Of a DNA stretch of 27,138 nt, positions 24,600 through 27,138 are shown piece by piece. The stretch is from assembly GCA_964484135.1 (NCBI GenBank), contig CAZAEL010000033.1:1-27138 (forward strand). The letters are read 5' to 3'. Position 1 is the first letter of the stretch. Each line of letters begins with the position of its first letter. Under the pieces are notes generated by a model, which worked only from the letters and a program-made list of their open reading frames with translations, was not told the origin of the DNA and ran no database searches. Source of the DNA: CAZAEL01 sp964484135 (GTDB lineage: Bacteria; Elusimicrobiota; Elusimicrobia; FEN-1173). Made by a program: the position numbers and the translations under genes.

Positions 24600-25493
24600 T
24601 CAGCGTTCCAGGCGTCTTTGCAGGAAGAGCGACAGGCCCGCGTCCAGGGGGGCGTCCGTGGCGAAAAGCTGCGCGTCCACGCCCAGGGAGGCGAAACCGC
24701 GCGCCAGCTTTTCCAGGCGCGCCGCCATCAACCGCCGGTACCGGGGCCCGGCCTCGTCCGCGTTGATGCGCAGGGTCTCCCCGCTCTCCAGGTCCTCCAC
24801 CACGAAATCCCCCTCAAAGGGGAAGTCCTTTTCCGCGGGATCCAGCACCTGCAGGGCCACGGCCTCGTGCTTGCGGGACAGCAGGGTCTTGACGGCGGCC
24901 AGCACGCCCGCCGGGTCCGCCAAAAAATCCGAGGCGATCACCACCAGGCTGCGCCGGGGCAGGCGCGGGCCGGCCTCCTCCAGGGCGGCGCGCAGGTCCG
25001 TGGGGCCATCGGCCGAGACGGTTTCCAGGGAGTCCAGCAGGTGGGACAAATGCCCCGCGCCGGCGCGCGGCGGCACGAAACCACGGAGGGACCGGTCCAG
25101 GAACCCCAGGCCCACGGATTCCCGGCGGTGCGTCAGCAGGTATCCCAGCGCGGCCAGCAGGATGGAGGCGTACCGGATCTTGGGCAGGCGGCCCGGCGAG
25201 GCGAAGGACATGGAGCGGGAAACGTCCAGGAACAGCACGGCCCGCAGGTTGCTTTCTTCCTCGTGCTCCCGCACCACCCAGCGGTCCGTCTTGGCGAACA
25301 CCTTCCAATCCAGCCGCCGCCACTCGTCGCTGGGCGTGTACGCCCGGTGGCCGACGAACTCCAGGGAATGTCCCCGGTGGGCGCTGCGGTGGCGGCCCGC
25401 CAGGGCCCCCTCCACCACGGTGCGGGCCCGCAGTTCCATGGTCGCCAGCTTGGCCACCAGGAGGGGATCCAGAAGCGGCGGGGCCTGGACCAT
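24600..25493 (-). CDS. DUF58 domain protein
   Basis: This 297-residue cytoplasmic protein is a DUF58 member. It has the family signature YTPSDEWRRLDWKVFAKTD (52-70) followed by a VWA-like core starting FLDVSRSM, with the metal-site residues D90, S92 and S94. The length is typical. DUF58 proteins are regular partners of MoxR AAA+ ATPases and probably link the ATPase to its targets. The start is ATG 25493, with GGAG four bases upstream, nine bases after the moxR stop. The downstream BatA-like gene begins five bases after its TGA. Confidence 0.92.
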   Translation of the reverse strand: MVQAPPLLDPLLVAKLATMELRARTVVEGALAGRHRSAHRGHSLEFVGHRAYTPSDEWRRLDWKVFAKTDRWVVREHEEESNLRAVLFLDVSRSMSFASPGRLPKIRYASILLAALGYLLTHRRESVGLGFLDRSLRGFVPPRAGAGHLSHLLDSLETVSADGPTDLRAALEEAGPRLPRRSLVVIASDFLADPAGVLAAVKTLLSRKHEAVALQVLDPAEKDFPFEGDFVVEDLESGETLRINADEAGPRYRRLMAARLEKLARGFASLGVDAQLFATDAPLDAGLSLFLQRRLER

Positions 25494-25502
25494 GAACTCC
25501 GG

Positions 25503-26510
25503 TTACGAAGAAAACTCTTGCAGCAGCCTTTGGATGATGTCTCCCACGCGGACGCCCTCGGCCTCCGCGCGGAAGGACAGGATGAGCCGGTGCCTCAAAA
25601 CGGGTTCCGCCAGGGCCAGCACGTCCTCCCAGGACACGGCGAAACGTCCCAGCAGGACGCTCCGGGCCTTGGCCCCCAGGATCAGGGCCTGGCAGGCCCG
25701 CGGGCCCGCGCCCCAGGACACCCAATCCCGGACGTACTCCGGCGCGCCCTCCTCCTTGGGCCGGGTGCGCCGCACCAGGGCCACGGTGCGCTCCACCACG
25801 TTCTCCGCCACCGGCACCTTGCGGACCGTCTCCTGCAGACGGAGGATGTCTTCCGTGCCCAAAACCTTTCTCAGGTCCGGCGCGGCCAGGCCCGTGGTCT
25901 GCCGCACGATCTCCTGCTCCTCCGACGCCGAGGGGTACCCGATGTTCACCTGGAACAGGAACCGGTCCAGCTGGGCCTCGGGCAAGGGATAGGTCCCCTC
26001 CTGCTCGATGGGGTTCTGGGTGGCCAGCACGAAAAAGGGCAAGGGCAGGGGGTAGGTCTTGCCCATGACCGTGACCTGGTATTCCTGCATGGCCTGCAAT
26101 AGCGCGGATTGGGTCTTGGGCGGGGTGCGGTTGACCTCGTCGGCCAAAACGATGTTGGCGAACAAGGGGCCGGGCGCGAAGCGGAAGGTCCGTTCCCGGG
26201 TGATGGGGTCCTCCTGGAGGATGTCCGTGCCCGTGATGTCCGAGGGCATGAGGTCCGGCGTGAACTGGATGCGGCGGAACTGCAAATCGAGGATTTGCGA
26301 GAGGCTGGAGATCAAAAGCGTCTTGGCCAGGCCGGGCACGCCCACCACCAGGCAGTGGCCGCGGGCGAAGAGCGCGATGAGCAGCTGCTCCACCACCTCC
26401 TGCTGGCCCACGATCACGCGGGACAGCTGTTCCCGCACCTCCTGGTGCGCGCGGCGGAGCTTTTCCGCCAGTTGGGAATCCGTCTCCGTGGCCGTGGTTT
26501 TGGGGCTCAT
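25503..26510 (-). CDS. MoxR family AAA+ ATPase
   Basis: This 335-residue MoxR-type AAA+ ATPase has Walker A GVPGLAKT at 57-64, Walker B VLADEVNR at 121-128, sensor-1 LATQNP at 162-167 and the LPEAQLDRF segment at 176-184. The lid domain fills the C-terminal third. MoxR proteins work as ring ATPases that help mature or remodel protein complexes, often through VWA partners. The two genes right behind it (DUF58 and BatA-like) supply exactly such partners. It is the first gene of the operon, with GGAGG eight bases from its ATG and a promoter about 75-100 bases upstream. Confidence 0.95.
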   Translation of the reverse strand: MSPKTTATETDSQLAEKLRRAHQEVREQLSRVIVGQQEVVEQLLIALFARGHCLVVGVPGLAKTLLISSLSQILDLQFRRIQFTPDLMPSDITGTDILQEDPITRERTFRFAPGPLFANIVLADEVNRTPPKTQSALLQAMQEYQVTVMGKTYPLPLPFFVLATQNPIEQEGTYPLPEAQLDRFLFQVNIGYPSASEEQEIVRQTTGLAAPDLRKVLGTEDILRLQETVRKVPVAENVVERTVALVRRTRPKEEGAPEYVRDWVSWGAGPRACQALILGAKARSVLLGRFAVSWEDVLALAEPVLRHRLILSFRAEAEGVRVGDIIQRLLQEFSS

Positions 26511-26518
26511 GTCACATT

Positions 26519-26523
26519 CCTCC
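26519..26523 (-). promoter_or_regulatory. Ribosome binding site of moxR
   Basis: GGAGG on the minus strand with an eight-base gap to ATG 26510. This canonical site confirms the operon's first start codon. Confidence 0.75.
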
Positions 26524-26583
26524 CAGGGGTTGCCGGAAAGAACCTGTTTTCGACGAAACGCGCCGTGTTATCAAACCGTTTTC

Positions 26584-26612
26584 AGTATAACGCTTTTGTC
26601 CGAGGGAAGCAA
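26584..26612 (-). promoter_or_regulatory. Sigma70-type promoter of the moxR operon
   Basis: On the minus strand, TTGCTT (26607-26612) and TATACT (26584-26589) are separated by exactly 17 bases. The predicted transcription start is near 26577, giving a leader of roughly 65 bases before the moxR ATG. No other promoter of this quality was seen inside the tightly packed genes downstream, so it may drive the whole unit to the tRNA nucleotidyltransferase. Confidence 0.55.
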
Positions 26613-26637
26613 CCCTCTGCCGGGGGTTGCTCCCTCG
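26601..26637. repeat. Stem-loop overlapping the moxR -35 region
   Basis: The arms 26601-26615 and 26624-26637 pair as two 7-bp helices separated by one bulged A, with an 8-base loop. The left arm contains the predicted -35 hexamer. It may be the end of a repeat that donated part of the promoter, or a site for a regulator that reads inverted symmetry. Confidence 0.6.
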
Positions 26638-26640
26638 CGC

Positions 26641-26658
26641 AAGGGGACGTGTCCCCTT
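26641..26658. repeat. Short inverted repeat AAGGGGAC/GTCCCCTT
   Basis: Two perfect 8-base arms are separated by GT. It follows the preceding stem-loop by three bases and belongs to the same non-coding block. No T-tract follows it on either strand, so it is not a good terminator. Confidence 0.55.
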
Positions 26659-26700
26659 GACCCCTCCCCCGCTGAAGCAGTTTCGCCCCTCCTTCCTGCC

Positions 26701-26765
26701 GTCATTCCCGCGTGACCGCGCCAGCGACGAATGCCGCGGGGGAGCGGCCCAGTGGGAATCCAATT
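26701..26765. repeat. Dispersed-repeat-like element with ATTCCC...GGGAAT ends
   Basis: ATTCCC at 26704-26709 and GGGAAT at 26754-26759 form inverted ends around a GC-rich centre. Read on the minus strand it gives the peptide pattern LDSHWAAPPRHSSLARSRGNDG. This resembles the spurious LDSRxRGNDG translations produced by a very common family of intergenic repeats containing GTCATTCCCGC. I therefore take it as a member or relative of that repeat type, not a gene. Confidence 0.5.
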
Positions 26766-26835
26766 CGGTCTGAAGGAGCCTCCAGCCCTTTTGCCTCTGC
26801 CCGCCGAAGGGGCTCCGCCCCTTCACCCGGATTTC

Positions 26836-26852
26836 GCCGGTGGCTGACCGGC
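26836..26852. repeat. Small hairpin GCCGGT/ACCGGC
   Basis: Perfect 6-base arms (26836-26841 and 26847-26852) surround a 5-base loop. It sits directly beside the longer palindrome and is probably part of the same intergenic element. Confidence 0.5.
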
Positions 26853-26856
26853 GGCA

Positions 26857-26892
26857 GCCTACTTTCTTTTGTTCACCCAAAAGAAAGTAGGC
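26857..26892. repeat. Perfect 14-bp palindrome, intergenic repeat element
   Basis: The arms GCCTACTTTCTTTT (26857-26870) and AAAAGAAAGTAGGC (26879-26892) are perfectly complementary around an 8-base loop. A second small GCCCC/GGGGC hairpin follows near 26905-26917. In translation this produces FLLGEQKKV, like the false FLLRQKKV peptides known from dispersed palindromic elements in several bacterial genomes. The symmetry and composition suggest a mobile or transcribed structural repeat rather than a terminator, since no clean T-run follows. Confidence 0.7.
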
Positions 26893-27071
26893 AAAGAAAA
26901 CGGTGCCCCGAGGGGGCCATTCGGTCGGCGTTTTTGGGGCGGCGACCCAACTCCCCTCCCTCGACTTCCCACGGGAGGGATCAGACAGGAGTCGCCTCCG
27001 TCTTCCCAAAAACGCCTCCTCTCATGACGGCCCCACGGGGAGAGGAAAACCGGGACAAATCTTTATTGCTT

Positions 27072-27096
27072 TTAACCCCCGTGCAGGCGCCATGAG
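27072..27096. repeat. Terminal inverted repeat, right copy
   Basis: Exact inverted copy of the first 25 bases of the window. The sequence continues outward for another 42 bases to the window end, and this flank would be expected beyond base 1 if the repeat is longer than 25 bases. Confidence 0.9.
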
Positions 27097-27138
27097 ACGA
27101 GGATTTTTTGGGAGCCGAAGGCCCACCTGTTTGATCCC

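Larger units (their letters stand above)
26638..27138. other. Non-coding repeat-rich block upstream of the moxR operon
   Basis: About 500 bases upstream of the promoter hold no convincing gene. Open frames exist, but their codon use is not like the operon's and they run through the palindromes. The block contains several inverted repeats and, at 27072-27096, a copy of the sequence found at the window's first bases. No tRNA or recognisable structured RNA was seen. Confidence 0.65.

Noticed and set aside
23254..25992. Long plus-strand open frame opposite the BatA-like, DUF58 and MoxR genes
   Set aside because: It spans three well-identified minus-strand genes and has a shadow-like composition rich in Arg, Gly and Ser, with no motif.
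26512..27009. Minus-strand frame of 165 codons upstream of moxR
   Set aside because: It reads through the palindromes and the promoter, gives the peptide patterns typical of dispersed repeats, and abuts moxR without a ribosome binding site of its own.
26712..27095. Plus-strand frame of 127 codons in the repeat block
   Set aside because: It runs through the perfect palindrome and ends in the terminal repeat. Its composition is not protein-like and no start signal is seen.
1..27138. CRISPR array, tRNA or rRNA genes
   Set aside because: No regularly spaced repeats, no cloverleaf with a T-loop and acceptor stem, and no rRNA-like segment was seen in the non-coding stretches.

Overview
The window is one strand of a high-GC bacterial chromosome: all 17 convincing protein genes read right to left (minus strand). 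Third codon positions are strongly G/C in nearly all of them. Lipoprotein-like and signal-peptide proteins, GT-C glycosyltransferases and a MoxR/Bat-type cluster suggest a Gram-negative-type envelope. The gene content (TMEM260-type DUF2723 proteins with TPR tails, DUF4159, DUF4175-like, CpXC) would fit an uncultured lineage such as Elusimicrobiota or Omnitrophota, but the phylum cannot be fixed from sequence reading alone.

Region 1 (26510 down to 4209) is a very compact, apparently single transcription unit of 13 genes. A sigma70-like promoter and a good ribosome binding site precede moxR. Then follow DUF58, a BatA-type VWA membrane protein, a second VWA/GATase-like membrane protein (after DUF4159), three tandem DUF2723/TMEM260-like glycosyltransferase paralogues with C-terminal TPRs, a GT39/ArnT-like glycosyltransferase, a large DUF4175-like coiled protein, a secreted HExxH metallopeptidase with TPRs, a CpXC protein, a small unknown protein and a tRNA nucleotidyltransferase. 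Neighbours overlap by 1 to 20 bases or are a few bases apart, so translational coupling is likely. I infer an envelope assembly/quality-control machine (MoxR chaperone plus VWA proteins) genetically merged with a membrane protein-glycosylation module.

Region 2 (about 1040-4200) is visibly different: lower GC, a restriction endonuclease of the BglII/BstYI type overlapping an MT-A70 adenine methyltransferase, and a B12-binding radical SAM gene. It lies between two tRNA-function genes, the tRNA nucleotidyltransferase and trpS. A 38-bp copy of the trpS 5' end (37/38 identical) sits at 2694-2731, so the radical SAM gene is bracketed by direct repeats of the trpS start. This is a footprint of insertion or recombination at trpS.

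Region 3 is trpS itself (59-1039), with a C-x19-C-x6-C-x2-C motif like that of the iron-sulfur TrpRS of Thermotoga.

Region 4 (26511-27138) is non-coding. It holds the operon promoter and several stem-loops resembling dispersed intergenic repeats. The first 25 bases of the window are the exact reverse complement of 27072-27096, so the window is bounded by inverted copies of a repeat.
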